This document shows, in pieces, positions 9,659 to 18,498 of a stretch of DNA of 64,000 nt. Position 1 is the stretch's first letter. The number at the start of each line of letters is the position of its first letter. The notes under the pieces are model-generated. The model was not told the DNA's origin and did not search any database. It worked only from the letters and a program-made list of their open reading frames with translations. The stretch is from Lactiplantibacillus pentosus (GTDB lineage Bacteria > Bacillota > Bacilli > Lactobacillales > Lactobacillaceae). Position numbers and translations under genes: made by a program. The stretch is taken from positions 1,488,001-1,552,000 of the forward strand of contig NZ_CP032757.1 of assembly GCF_003641185.1 (NCBI RefSeq), in the 5' to 3' direction.

Positions 9659-10131
9659 ATGCGCCAGATGAGTCCCGTTAGTAACCATGCAAAATTGGTA
9701 GATTTAGTTCTTAGTGAGCCACTATGTTCGGATAATTTGTTAATGTACGGCCTGAAAATTGCTGGTTTATTTGAATTACCGATTGGATATTGGTACCATC
9801 AATCTGAACTATCGACCGTGAATGGTAGTCAGCATTATCAGCAGGTCAATCTCATTTTTGATGGCGTGAATTCATACTCAAAATTCGCATGATTAATAGC
9901 GATGACAGTCAACACGGTGGTAGCTAGAAGAATCGTTCGTGGTTGTTAAATCTGATACCAGACCGGTTGCCGGGCGAGTATCATCAATGAAGTCAGTGTA
10001 TTTGGGGATACACAAATAATCAGTCACCTGGGTTCAAATACGGTGTCCTCGAGTTTGTGAAATCGGTGGCAGCTAGCGTCGATTGCGAGGATGTCGTTGC
10101 TGAATATTTGATTAGTGATGTTAGGAAATAA
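9659..10131 (+). pseudogene. Probable decayed gene, family not recognised
   Basis: Two protein-like stretches lie in different frames between the terminator and the next gene. The first, 9669-9892, reads from MSPVSNHAKLVDLVL and ends at a stop. The second, in another frame, ends at 10131 and contains the stretch FKYGVLEFVKSVAASVDCED followed by a plausible C-terminus. Stops and a frame shift separate them and no ribosome site is seen. Together they look like remnants of one or two small genes; no family could be named. Confidence 0.4.
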
Positions 10132-10156
10132 GCAAAGTAATATTGGGGGAATTAGC

Positions 10157-11152
10157 ATGCGAAGTCCACGGTTAACGATTATTGTGCCTTGTTACAATGA
10201 GGAAGCAGTTTTGCCCAGATCAGCGCACGTTTTGGCAGAGATTCTGATGGGGCTGATTCAGCATAAACAAGTCAATTCAGAAAGTAAATTACTGTTTGTA
10301 GATGATGGCAGTCAGGATGCGACTTGGGCTTTGATTAAAGAACTCGAAACGCAATTACCAGTCGTGACGGGGATCAAGTTTAGTCGTAATTTTGGTCATC
10401 AGAATGCGTTGATGGCCGGGATGAAAACGGCCTGTCCAACTTCTGATATGATGATTACTATTGACGCGGATTTGCAAGATGATCCGCAAGTGATTCCGGA
10501 AATGGTCGCGCGGTTTCATGCTGGTAGCGATGTCGTCTTAGGCGTTCGCAATGATCGCAGTAGTGATTCTCATTTCAAGCGGTGGACGGCTGAACGCTTT
10601 TACGGTCTGATGAATCGCATCGGTGTCCAGTTGGTGCCCGACCACGCCGATTTCCGTTTATTGAGTCAGCGAGCGGTGCGGGCGCTACTTAGCTATCAGG
10701 AAACCAATTTATTTTTACGCGGCATCGTGCCACAACTCGGTTTTCCGACGACCAAACTTTATTATCGCCGGCGTCCGCGGTTTGCGGGGGTTTCTAAGTA
10801 TCCACTGCGCAAAATGCTGTCGTTTGCGTTTGACGGTATCACGTCGTTTTCCATCGCGCCCATCAAGGTGATTTTGATGCTAGGCGTGTTAATTAGCGGC
10901 GGTAGCTTACTGATGATGGTGTATGCGGTTATTCAAGGCTTGCTGGGAACGGCCATTAGCGGCTGGTCCTCACTGATGACGAGTCTGTGGTTCTTAGGCG
11001 GCATGCAATTAATTGGGATCAGTGTGGTTGGGGAATATGTCGGCAAAATTTTTGCGGAGGTCAAACATCGTCCGCGGTATATTATTGAGACCGATGATTA
11101 TACCGTCACCCAACAGCCAGCATTGCTCGATTCACAGCGGGTGCACGTATGA
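10157..11152 (+). CDS. GT2 polyprenyl-phosphate glycosyltransferase (GtrB/Bactoprenol type)
   Basis: This 331-residue inverting family 2 glycosyltransferase has VPCYNEEAVLP at the nucleotide-binding strand, FVDDGSQDATW, and the metal-binding TIDADLQDDP around residues 101-110. Two C-terminal membrane helices (about 230-260 and 275-300) match the GtrB/DPM1-like class that loads a sugar onto undecaprenyl phosphate on the inner membrane face. The ATG at 10157 follows TTGGGGGA; an upstream ATG at 10115 has no ribosome site. Its stop overlaps the start of the following GT-C protein (ATGA), so the two likely work together: one charges the lipid carrier, the other uses it outside. Which sugar is used cannot be told. 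Confidence 0.88.
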   Translation: MRSPRLTIIVPCYNEEAVLPRSAHVLAEILMGLIQHKQVNSESKLLFVDDGSQDATWALIKELETQLPVVTGIKFSRNFGHQNALMAGMKTACPTSDMMITIDADLQDDPQVIPEMVARFHAGSDVVLGVRNDRSSDSHFKRWTAERFYGLMNRIGVQLVPDHADFRLLSQRAVRALLSYQETNLFLRGIVPQLGFPTTKLYYRRRPRFAGVSKYPLRKMLSFAFDGITSFSIAPIKVILMLGVLISGGSLLMMVYAVIQGLLGTAISGWSSLMTSLWFLGGMQLIGISVVGEYVGKIFAEVKHRPRYIIETDDYTVTQQPALLDSQRVHV

Positions 11153-13200
11153 AACTCATCGTTAAAGGTATCAACTGGCTCGCAGCTGCGGTGTTAGTCG
11201 TTGCAATTGGCTTGGCGTGGTTACAACCGATTCGGTTCTTCGGTAACCCGGACTGGGCTTCGCCACTGGTGCAATTGGCGTTAGTTCTCGGCTTGCTCGT
11301 ATGCCTAAATGCGGGCCGGCAACTCGTTCGTCAATTGTCAGCGAAACAGTACCACTGGTTGGTGCTCGGCGCGATTGGTTTAGTGGTGGTCGTTCAGGGC
11401 TGGCTGGCAGTTAACTTTGTGGATGTTGCGCGGGCGGATGCTTTCTATGTTCGTCAGCAGGCACTTGTTCTCGCTAGTGGCGGCCATCAGTGGCAACACT
11501 ATTTTATGATTTATCCGAATAACGTTAATATGACGCTACTAGAAGCGGCGGTGCTCAAACCACTGCTGCATTTGACAGAGACGCCCTGGGTCTTCATGAA
11601 CGGCTTGCGCTTTTTGTGGGCCGATACGGCACTGGTGAGCGGCTTGTATTTGCTCAAACAGTGGCGATACTGGCAACCGGGCGCGCTTGGCCTGGTCAGC
11701 TTATGGCTGGTGAGCGTCCCAGTGGCAGCGTACGGGCTGTTTGCCTACACCGACGTGCTCGTGTTACCGTTGATGATTGATAGTTTGGCCTTACTAACAC
11801 GCAGTCAACAGGTCAGCGGGTGGCGTCGCGGGGGTCTCTGGTTGATTGATGGCCTGCTGGTAGCGGCCGGTGTGCTGCTGAAAACTAACCTGATTGTGTT
11901 GTGGCTTGCACTCGTCATGATTGGTGGGATTGTATGGCGGCAGCGGCGGTGGTCTGGTCGACAATTATTTGGTTGGCTGATGAGTCTTGCGGTGACGCTG
12001 CTATTAATGGTGGCAGTGATGCAAAAGGCCCAACATCAGGCTGGCTATCAACGGCAGCCTAATGCAGCACTACCAGCCACGAGTTGGATTGCCATGAGTT
12101 TAAATCCGAAGAGTGATGGCCAGTACCGCCATGATGATTTTGCCTTAGTGAATCAGCAACCGACTGCTAAAGCCAAACAACAACAGGCTCAGCAAATGAT
12201 TCATCAGCGGCTGCAACACATGGGCGTGACCGGAACGCTGGTTCATTTGCTGAAAAAGCTGCGAGTGTTTTGGGCGACTGGCGACTTTGATAGCTTTAAA
12301 CTGACGACGCAGTGGATTCGCGCGCCCCGTTGGTATTGGAATCATCAGCGGCAATGTCAATTTTGGTTGGTATTGATGACTCAGACGATTTATTTAGTAA
12401 TGTTAGTGCAAGCCATTGTGGCATTGTTGCAACGGCGCGACTGGCCCGTGACGTTTCTGGCGTTGACCATTCTGGGGCTGACGATTTTTCACGTTGGCTT
12501 TTGGGAAGTCGAAGGACGCTATGCGTTGCCACTATTGCCGGGCCTGATGCTACTAAGTCTGATGGGTGGTCGCGAAATTCCCGACTGGCAGTTTTCAGTG
12601 TCGATGCGTCATCGGTTAAGGTGGTTGACGGCAACGCTTGCTGCAGTCAGTCTAATCAGCTTGTGGCAAACCAGTCAGTCGACACGAGTCAACGATGTCT
12701 TGCGCGGGAGTCAAGGCAATGGAACCTACATGGTCACAATGAAGCAGGCGATTCGACCCCATCAAGTGCTTAAGTCTGCACTTCAAGCCAGTGGCCCGAG
12801 TAATACCATTCAATTGCAGCCTGACAAGTCGCAACAGCCGGTGACCATTACTTTGGCGAAGGGCAAGCGGACGATTAAACGCTGGACTGGAACGCCTGAT
12901 CAATTGAAAAATTTGACGTACCCGGTGACGGCTGCCGGCCAGTTACAGTTGACGATCAAAAACCAGGGCAAGCGCGCCGTTCGGTATGGCGTCGTAACGG
13001 CCAATTACAGCCCACTTACTGGCCAAGTGACAGCCAAATCTAAACAGTACTTGCAATATGCCGTTAAGCAACACTATCAGCAGCCAGCAACACTAACGAC
13101 TGGTAAGGCCTGCCTGGTGGTAATTGCCATTGCCTGGGCCGCCACTAGTTGGTCAATTGAGTATTTATCTACGAACAAGCAAAAGTTCGCACGTGAGTAA
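11149..13200 (+). CDS. GT-C type membrane glycosyltransferase
   Basis: The 683-residue product has about a dozen hydrophobic helices over residues 5-480, a hydrophilic extracytoplasmic domain (about 500-650) and one more helix near the C-terminus. The first long outer loop begins FVDVARADAFYVRQQA, with acidic residues in the place where GT-C enzymes (ArnT, PMT, GtrC) keep the catalytic Asp, and WEVEGRYALPLLPGLML resembles the R-Y-x-xP end motif of such enzymes. It overlaps the GT2 gene by four bases and probably transfers the polyprenyl-linked sugar to a wall polymer or lipoteichoic acid. Acceptor and sugar are unknown. Confidence 0.78.
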   Translation: MKLIVKGINWLAAAVLVVAIGLAWLQPIRFFGNPDWASPLVQLALVLGLLVCLNAGRQLVRQLSAKQYHWLVLGAIGLVVVVQGWLAVNFVDVARADAFYVRQQALVLASGGHQWQHYFMIYPNNVNMTLLEAAVLKPLLHLTETPWVFMNGLRFLWADTALVSGLYLLKQWRYWQPGALGLVSLWLVSVPVAAYGLFAYTDVLVLPLMIDSLALLTRSQQVSGWRRGGLWLIDGLLVAAGVLLKTNLIVLWLALVMIGGIVWRQRRWSGRQLFGWLMSLAVTLLLMVAVMQKAQHQAGYQRQPNAALPATSWIAMSLNPKSDGQYRHDDFALVNQQPTAKAKQQQAQQMIHQRLQHMGVTGTLVHLLKKLRVFWATGDFDSFKLTTQWIRAPRWYWNHQRQCQFWLVLMTQTIYLVMLVQAIVALLQRRDWPVTFLALTILGLTIFHVGFWEVEGRYALPLLPGLMLLSLMGGREIPDWQFSVSMRHRLRWLTATLAAVSLISLWQTSQSTRVNDVLRGSQGNGTYMVTMKQAIRPHQVLKSALQASGPSNTIQLQPDKSQQPVTITLAKGKRTIKRWTGTPDQLKNLTYPVTAAGQLQLTIKNQGKRAVRYGVVTANYSPLTGQVTAKSKQYLQYAVKQHYQQPATLTTGKACLVVIAIAWAATSWSIEYLSTNKQKFARE

Positions 13201-13292
13201 TTGTAACTGATTTAACGGTACCGACTAGCTAAGTTGATAGCAAGCCTGGCCGATGAACAAAAACGCCTGTCTGCTAGACCTAAGTATTCGTT

Positions 13293-14268
13293 ACGCGTTG
13301 TGCTAGTTAATCTGTCATGAATCATGCCAATTGTCTGGCTTACTGTTCGTCTGCCAACGAGCGTCCTAGTCCGACTTCCGGGGCCGGCTGACAATTGCTG
13401 GAGCGCAGCCGACGTCGATTTGAACTCACGCAGAAACCCACTGCGCAATTTCAAATACGAGTCTTATTCTAAGCCGGAAGAAGTCCACTTCCGACTAAGA
13501 ATAATTTGGCTACTGAGCATTGTCAGCCGGCCCCTCCAGTCGGGAAGACGTTCGAATGGCAGATGAACGGTCACCTACTTTGGTGCAATTGACCACTGAA
13601 TATTTAGTGATTGGTTCTTCAGACAGTGGCTTAACGGGTATCGATGATGACTCATAGTATTTAGTTACTGAGAAGATTACCTGAATATAAATCACTCATC
13701 CCCATGCCACAAATTCCAATGGCAACTGGTTTTGAAATTTATCGATGACACTTCCGTTGTTTAAAATTCAAGACTTTGTTATCTTGGATAGCTAGTAAAA
13801 ATTCTGATAAGTTCAGTGAAGCTACGTGTCCGAAATATTAAATTATGGGGAAGGAAGTTTAGTAATCGTTAGAAACCAGCCTGCCAGTTGAATATCAAAA
13901 TTCCCGTGTATCAAGGGATCAACAACTAGTCCAACAAAAAGTTGGGCCCACACATGTCTGCCTTTCGAATACCATCCCCGGCTGGAAGGTGTTTCTGACA
14001 ATGCTCAGCGATGAAATTCCACTTAGCAAGCGTTTTGGGCTTGGTTAGTGGAAGACCAGTATTTAAGACGTGGTTTGTCGGCTTAAATCTGTGTCCATCG
14101 CGTTCCAGCGTTGTCAGAAATGCCTGGAAGCCGGAATAGGACGCAGCCACAACAGAAAATTTACGCTAGCTCGCACTGTTTCCAGCGGGTCGCAGCTGGC
14201 TGCACTTGAATTTAGAAAATGGCACGATTTAATCATCTTTAGTGCAAAGAATAACTAGCACAACGCGT
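13293..14268 (+). repeat. Large structured non-coding element, copy A
   Basis: This 976-bp unit is bounded by a perfect 17-bp terminal inverted repeat, ACGCGTTGTGCTAGTTA at 13293-13309 and its complement at 14252-14268. It is homologous to 30484-31446 and, inverted and shorter, to 38986-39688. No credible protein is present; the frames in it are short and lack ribosome sites. Inside are several long hairpins: a conserved outer stem joining 13370-13400 with 13515-13543, an inner hairpin 13464-13504, and a branched domain about 13978-14135. Arm sequences differ from copy B but pairing is kept. It lies between the end of a GT-C gene and the terminator of the convergent YfhO gene. No target-site duplication is obvious. 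It could be a large RNA, a non-autonomous transposable element, or both. Confidence 0.8.
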
Positions 14269-14296
14269 GTTCATGTGACAACTTCATAAACTCAGT

Positions 14297-14345
14297 AAAC
14301 GACCGCACTGCCGATGATGGTTCATCATTAGCAGTGCGGTCGTTT
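14297..14345. terminator. Bidirectional terminator below the YfhO gene
   Basis: Perfect 15-bp arms AAACGACCGCACTGC and GCAGTGCGGTCGTTT surround a 19-base loop. It serves the leftward YfhO gene and possibly rightward transcripts crossing element A. Confidence 0.85.
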
Positions 14346-14358
14346 CAATCGTCGATCT

Positions 14359-16938
14359 TTAATGGGCGATGTCACGTAATCGGCGCTTATCCCAAATTGT
14401 CCAGGTCAGAAAACTAAGCCCGCTAAGCACTGAAATCAAAGCCCCGAGTTTTAGCCCAGGAACATGATAAATCAGACGGATGTGGTTGTGGCCGGCATGA
14501 ATTGGAACCGCCAGCATGCCGCCGATGACGGTGCGCGTTCGAACTTTAGCCCCATTCACAGTCGCCGCCCAACCTTGATCGGCCGGAATCGCAATGTAGC
14601 ACCACCGTTGTTGGTGGGTTGCCGTGACGGTGCCACTGACAATGGTGTGCAGGCCAGCGACGTGATAAGTTGGGACGAAGCGACTGGCACGAAGTCGATG
14701 CTTAATTGAATTAAACTTGGCCCGATCGAGACTGGCGAGGTGGACGTGGGAGCCAAGGCTAGTGCGCGTACGTTTGACAGTCAGGGTGACGAGGCTATCC
14801 TTGTCGAAGTAGCCTAAGGAACGCAACACGATATCCCCATTGGCGTTGAACTTTGTCGGAACCAGGTGGCCGTTAACGCGCATGGTCGTGAATTTCGACT
14901 GACCTAACGTATCGTTGTAGTACAGATAACCAGTCCGGGTCACGCGGAGCTTAATCGTATGGCGGTAAGGAAAGGTCGGTGCCGTGGCATCATAAGTGAC
15001 GTGATCATCCAGCCGAACAGCTTGTCCAAAGTAGGCTGTGGCGCTAGGTTGCAGGCTTTGCAAGATACGCTCTTGATTGACAAGCGCACTGTTTTGACGC
15101 AGTTTCACCTGCGTGAAGGCGTTCGGTACCGCAAAGCCTAAGCCATTTTGACTACGCGAGTTGATGGTTGCTTGGCCAACGGCGTTGAGCTGGACGTCGT
15201 ATTTGATCGCCAGTAATAAATCAGTCACGGGATTCAGACCTTCAGAACTGACACGGCGAGCGTTTTTAGAAAATAATCCCAGTGACTTCAACATCAAGCG
15301 AGTTTGATTGGCAAACGTCGAACTGTAGTAGCTGATGTCGTGAAAGTTGAATAACAGTGGATCGTTGTAATTACGGTAATGGCTACTGGCATTATAGGCT
15401 TGGTTAATGAGTGTATTGCGACTTTCAACGCGGTAGAGTTGGCCATCCGGGTCGCTGACTGAGCGCATCTGCCGGTCTTCAATGCGATAGGCTGCCACGT
15501 ATTTGGTCTGATTGCCGAACGGACTATGGGCCATCATTAACTTGCTATTGAGGCCCAGTTCTAGTGCCGTGATTCCAGTGAGACCTAGTACCTGCCAACG
15601 CTTGGCCGTCAAAAATAGACAGCTGGCAGTTAAGATGACCGCAGCTAAGCTCAAGAGTAAGGTGCTAGTTGCCAGTGGATGATGCGTGCCGCGTTGGCCC
15701 CACCAGCCAAAAATCAGGGCCACCATCAGTCCAATCGGCAACCCCCATTTCCAGACAGGCGCGACCTGACGGGGACCGGCTTGCCAGGCCTCAAAAGCCA
15801 TCATGATGAGTGCAAAGCTGAAGAAGAAGGCGTTCCGGTATGGAAAGCCGGCGGGCGTTTGAAACATGTGCCAGATCGTATCGAGTGTCCGAATTGCCAT
15901 GCTTAAAAATAAGGCTAGTAACAGACCAAAGCCATGCCATTTGTGCGCTCGCGATAGTTGCGGGTGGACGAAGAAGCACCCTGCGAGCAGTAAAACTAGC
16001 GTGCTAGTGAACACTGTTGGTGCGTGGGCCAGACGCGTGGTGAAATTAGCGGCGCCAATCCCGAATTGACTGAGCGTTTTCCAGCTGATTTGCAAAACCG
16101 GCAAGTAACTGGAAGGCTTGACCGCCGTTTTGGCCGTTGTCAACATGCCCAGCCCAGTCGGAATGAGCAGGAACATCGTACTCAAGCCACACAACAGGGT
16201 CGTCAAGATAAAATGCCAAATCAAGGTCGACTGAGTGCGGATCGTCTGCCAGATGCGTTCACCGGCTGGTTTAGTTTCGAACAATTGATAAATGAAATAG
16301 TAACCGACGAACAGGCCGGTCATATAACCTAAATAATAATTGGTGACGATGCTGAGCCAGAACCAACCGAAGAATTGTCCGCCGTGTCCGGTCGCAATCA
16401 AGCGGTCCAGTCCCATAATGACCAGTGGTAGCCAGATCAAGGCATCTAACCACATCACCGTGAAATAATTGAGTGCGACGAATCCGCAGCAGCTAAAGGC
16501 CGTTCCAAAAATGGCCGTGGACCAGTGCCGTGTATTGAAATGTGTTTGCAAAAACCAGGTCATACTGATGCCAATCGCACCGATTTTAACGATGATGAGC
16601 AAACTCAAAGCGGTCGGTAAATGGGCCGCTGGAAAAAATAAAATCAATAAGTTGAAGGGGCTTAATAAATAATACGCGATATTTGGTAAGGCGTTACCAC
16701 CGATTGACTGTGAAAATGAATAGGCTTGAAAAGAATGTGCAAGAATTGCATGACGATAGGCGGTGAAAAACGATAAGTATTGACCGCCCATATCACTTAT
16801 CAGTAAATTATGGTTGCCAAAGGGCGTAATGTGGTAGTACCCAAAGACGACCCCAATAATCATCATGGATAGCAGCCCTGAAAGGATGGCGACTGGCCAC
16901 CGACTAGTTTGGCGATTGTGCATTTTTGGTTGTCCCAT
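14359..16938 (-). CDS. YfhO-family membrane glycosyltransferase
   Basis: The 859-residue protein matches the YfhO family in shape: 12-13 helices in residues 1-480, a large extracytoplasmic beta-rich domain (about 490-825, with repeated TLIKV-like strands), and a final helix (LGALISVLSGLSFLTWTIW) with a basic tail. Early loop residues LLISDMGGQYLSFFTAYRH contain the acidic position expected in GT-C folds. Members add sugars to lipoteichoic or wall teichoic acids in Bacilli (YfhO in B. subtilis, related genes in Listeria). The ATG follows GGAG by nine bases. It is a single gene facing leftward, convergent to the GT2/GT-C pair; a joint role in polymer glycosylation is inferred from type and place. 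Confidence 0.82.
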   Translation of the reverse strand: MGQPKMHNRQTSRWPVAILSGLLSMMIIGVVFGYYHITPFGNHNLLISDMGGQYLSFFTAYRHAILAHSFQAYSFSQSIGGNALPNIAYYLLSPFNLLILFFPAAHLPTALSLLIIVKIGAIGISMTWFLQTHFNTRHWSTAIFGTAFSCCGFVALNYFTVMWLDALIWLPLVIMGLDRLIATGHGGQFFGWFWLSIVTNYYLGYMTGLFVGYYFIYQLFETKPAGERIWQTIRTQSTLIWHFILTTLLCGLSTMFLLIPTGLGMLTTAKTAVKPSSYLPVLQISWKTLSQFGIGAANFTTRLAHAPTVFTSTLVLLLAGCFFVHPQLSRAHKWHGFGLLLALFLSMAIRTLDTIWHMFQTPAGFPYRNAFFFSFALIMMAFEAWQAGPRQVAPVWKWGLPIGLMVALIFGWWGQRGTHHPLATSTLLLSLAAVILTASCLFLTAKRWQVLGLTGITALELGLNSKLMMAHSPFGNQTKYVAAYRIEDRQMRSVSDPDGQLYRVESRNTLINQAYNASSHYRNYNDPLLFNFHDISYYSSTFANQTRLMLKSLGLFSKNARRVSSEGLNPVTDLLLAIKYDVQLNAVGQATINSRSQNGLGFAVPNAFTQVKLRQNSALVNQERILQSLQPSATAYFGQAVRLDDHVTYDATAPTFPYRHTIKLRVTRTGYLYYNDTLGQSKFTTMRVNGHLVPTKFNANGDIVLRSLGYFDKDSLVTLTVKRTRTSLGSHVHLASLDRAKFNSIKHRLRASRFVPTYHVAGLHTIVSGTVTATHQQRWCYIAIPADQGWAATVNGAKVRTRTVIGGMLAVPIHAGHNHIRLIYHVPGLKLGALISVLSGLSFLTWTIWDKRRLRDIAH

Positions 16939-17097
16939 TTAACCCAACTCCGATACTAGAAATATCATCAGACTAACATTCAAAAGTCTCAATTTTACAT
17001 AAAAATTTCTGAAAATAGTTATACTTTATAAGCAAGTATCGATAAATTTATTGAAAGTTTAACACAGCAGTCGGTGGGTCGAAATCAAAGTGACGAT

Positions 17098-17127
17098 TTG
17101 ACAATTTGTTCAGAAAGTGTTTTTATA
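17098..17127 (+). promoter_or_regulatory. Promoter of the rib operon
   Basis: TTGACA (17098-17103) and TTTATA (17122-17127) are separated by 18 bases and sit about 25 bases before the FMN aptamer. Confidence 0.7.
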
Positions 17128-17151
17128 AAAAGTGAAAACTGAATACGATTT

Positions 17152-17273
17152 CTTCGGGGCAGGGTGCAATTCCCGACCGACGGTAACAACGTATGTTGAA
17201 GTCCGTGACCCGCGTGCGCGCGGTGGACCCAGTGCAAGTCTGGGACCGACAGTATAGTCTGGATGGGAGAAGA
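17152..17273 (+). ncRNA. FMN riboswitch (RFN element)
   Basis: The aptamer runs from CTTCGGGGCAGGGTG to GATGGGAGAAG, the conserved 5' and 3' halves of the RFN closing stem and junction. Between them are CCGACCGACGGT, GAAGTCCGTGACCC and CAAGTCTGGGACCGACAGTA, which are further hallmarks. FMN binding should promote the terminator at 17374-17408 and switch off the riboflavin operon. A CAGTAG...CTACTG pairing near 17295 and 17343 may take part in the alternative fold. Confidence 0.95.
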
Positions 17274-17373
17274 AAAATGGCTTAATTTTACTAGGCAGTA
17301 GTAGCTATTCATGACCTTTATTAAGGTCTATTTAGCTGGACCCTACTGGTGAAATCTATTTAGCGAACACTCA

Positions 17374-17408
17374 CACCCGATTATCGAATTTTGATAGTCG
17401 GGTGTTTT
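17374..17408 (+). terminator. Riboswitch-controlled terminator before ribD
   Basis: Arms CACCCGATTATC and GATAGTCGGGTG with a 7-base loop precede TTTT, 25 bases before ribD. This is the expected expression platform of the FMN riboswitch. Confidence 0.85.
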
Positions 17409-17430
17409 ATATTCTATCGGAGGTGAGGCA

Positions 17431-18498
17431 ATGTTAACTGATTGGATGCAACTCGCCATCACTCAGGCGAAAAAGGCGGGAGTTGCGACTTATCAAAATC
17501 CGCAAGTTGGTGCGGTACTAGTCAAGGATGGCCAAGTCTTAGCACAAGGCTATCATCATTATTTCGGTGGTGACCACGCTGAAGTTGACGTTTTACGGCA
17601 AGTGACATCGGAACAGGCGAAGAATGCGACACTGGTGGTCACGCTTGAACCTTGTTCGCATTATGGCAAGACCCCGCCGTGCTGTGAGCGCATCGTTCAA
17701 GCTGGAATTCGTAAAGTGGTGATTGGTCAGTTGGACCCCCATCCAGTTGTCGGTGGCAAGGGTCGTCAGTATTTGTTGGATCATGACGTGGCGGTCGTCA
17801 CGGGTTGTCTGGCTAAGGAAGTACGAGCGTTGAATCCGCACTACAATCATTTTTATACGCATCAGCGGCCATGGGTGACGCTCAAGACTGCGATGAGTCT
17901 GGATGGTAAGACCAATGCCACTGGTGACGCGCGGACGTTGATTTCTAATCAGGCCAGTTATGCCGACAGTCAACGGTTGCGTTCGCAATTTCAAGCACTT
18001 TTGATTGGTGAACGCACTCTGACGATCGATGATCCGCAACTGACCGTCCGTTTACTCGCGATGGCCCATCCGCCAGTTCGACTGATCGTACTGAATACCA
18101 GTGCCGTGGCGCGTGAGCGGCGAATACTACGGGAAACTACTGGTGAGACTTGGCTTTTGTGTCGCCAGGCGAGTGCCAGTGATACGTCATTACAAGCGTT
18201 ACCAAATGTGGAAGTACGAATTGGTGATTGGACACCGGCGGCCATCAGCGAATTATGCGTTCAACAAGGATGGCAGTCGTTATTGGTCGAAGGTGGTGCG
18301 CACCTGCAAGCGGATTTCGTTGCAGCGAATTTGATTGATGAATGGGTCAGCTATATCGCACCCACAATAATTGGCGGTGCCGGTTTGCCAGCAGTAATGG
18401 GAGCGGTACCAAGCGAACAGCTGGCGTTTGAGCAGCCGACATTGAAGTGGTTGGGAACAGATTTGCGGCTACGGGCCGTGCGAAAGGGAGTCGAGTAA
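17431..18498 (+). CDS. ribD: Bifunctional pyrimidine deaminase/reductase RibD (RibG)
   Basis: This 355-residue enzyme performs the second and third steps of riboflavin synthesis from the GTP cyclohydrolase II product. The N-terminal deaminase (about 1-145) shows the zinc site HAEVDV (His49, Glu51) and PCSHYGKTPPCC (Cys75, Cys84). The C-terminal reductase (about 146-355) begins WVTLKTAMSLDGKTNATGDA and includes LLVEGGAHL near residue 287. It begins after GGAGGTGAG and is the first gene behind the FMN riboswitch; its stop directly abuts the ribE ATG. Published work reports that reference strain L. plantarum WCFS1 lacks this gene, so its presence implies riboflavin prototrophy here. Confidence 0.95.
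   Translation: MLTDWMQLAITQAKKAGVATYQNPQVGAVLVKDGQVLAQGYHHYFGGDHAEVDVLRQVTSEQAKNATLVVTLEPCSHYGKTPPCCERIVQAGIRKVVIGQLDPHPVVGGKGRQYLLDHDVAVVTGCLAKEVRALNPHYNHFYTHQRPWVTLKTAMSLDGKTNATGDARTLISNQASYADSQRLRSQFQALLIGERTLTIDDPQLTVRLLAMAHPPVRLIVLNTSAVARERRILRETTGETWLLCRQASASDTSLQALPNVEVRIGDWTPAAISELCVQQGWQSLLVEGGAHLQADFVAANLIDEWVSYIAPTIIGGAGLPAVMGAVPSEQLAFEQPTLKWLGTDLRLRAVRKGVE

Noticed and set aside
9617..9892. Intact 91-codon gene starting at 9617
   Set aside because: The start lies in the loop of a strong terminator hairpin and there is no ribosome site; treated as part of a decayed gene.
13416..13465. A tRNA-like T-loop on the minus strand (GTTCAAATC)
   Set aside because: The bases around it do not form a T stem or an acceptor stem; the similarity is limited to the loop word.
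13324..14258. Several frames of 60-80 codons inside element A
   Set aside because: They lack ribosome sites, are not conserved in frame with copy B, and cross the conserved hairpins; the conservation is at the level of base pairing.
13293..14268. Element A as a group II intron
   Set aside because: A GTGC-like 5' end invited the idea, but no domain V-like hairpin with an AGC triad is found near the 3' end, and no reverse transcriptase is present.
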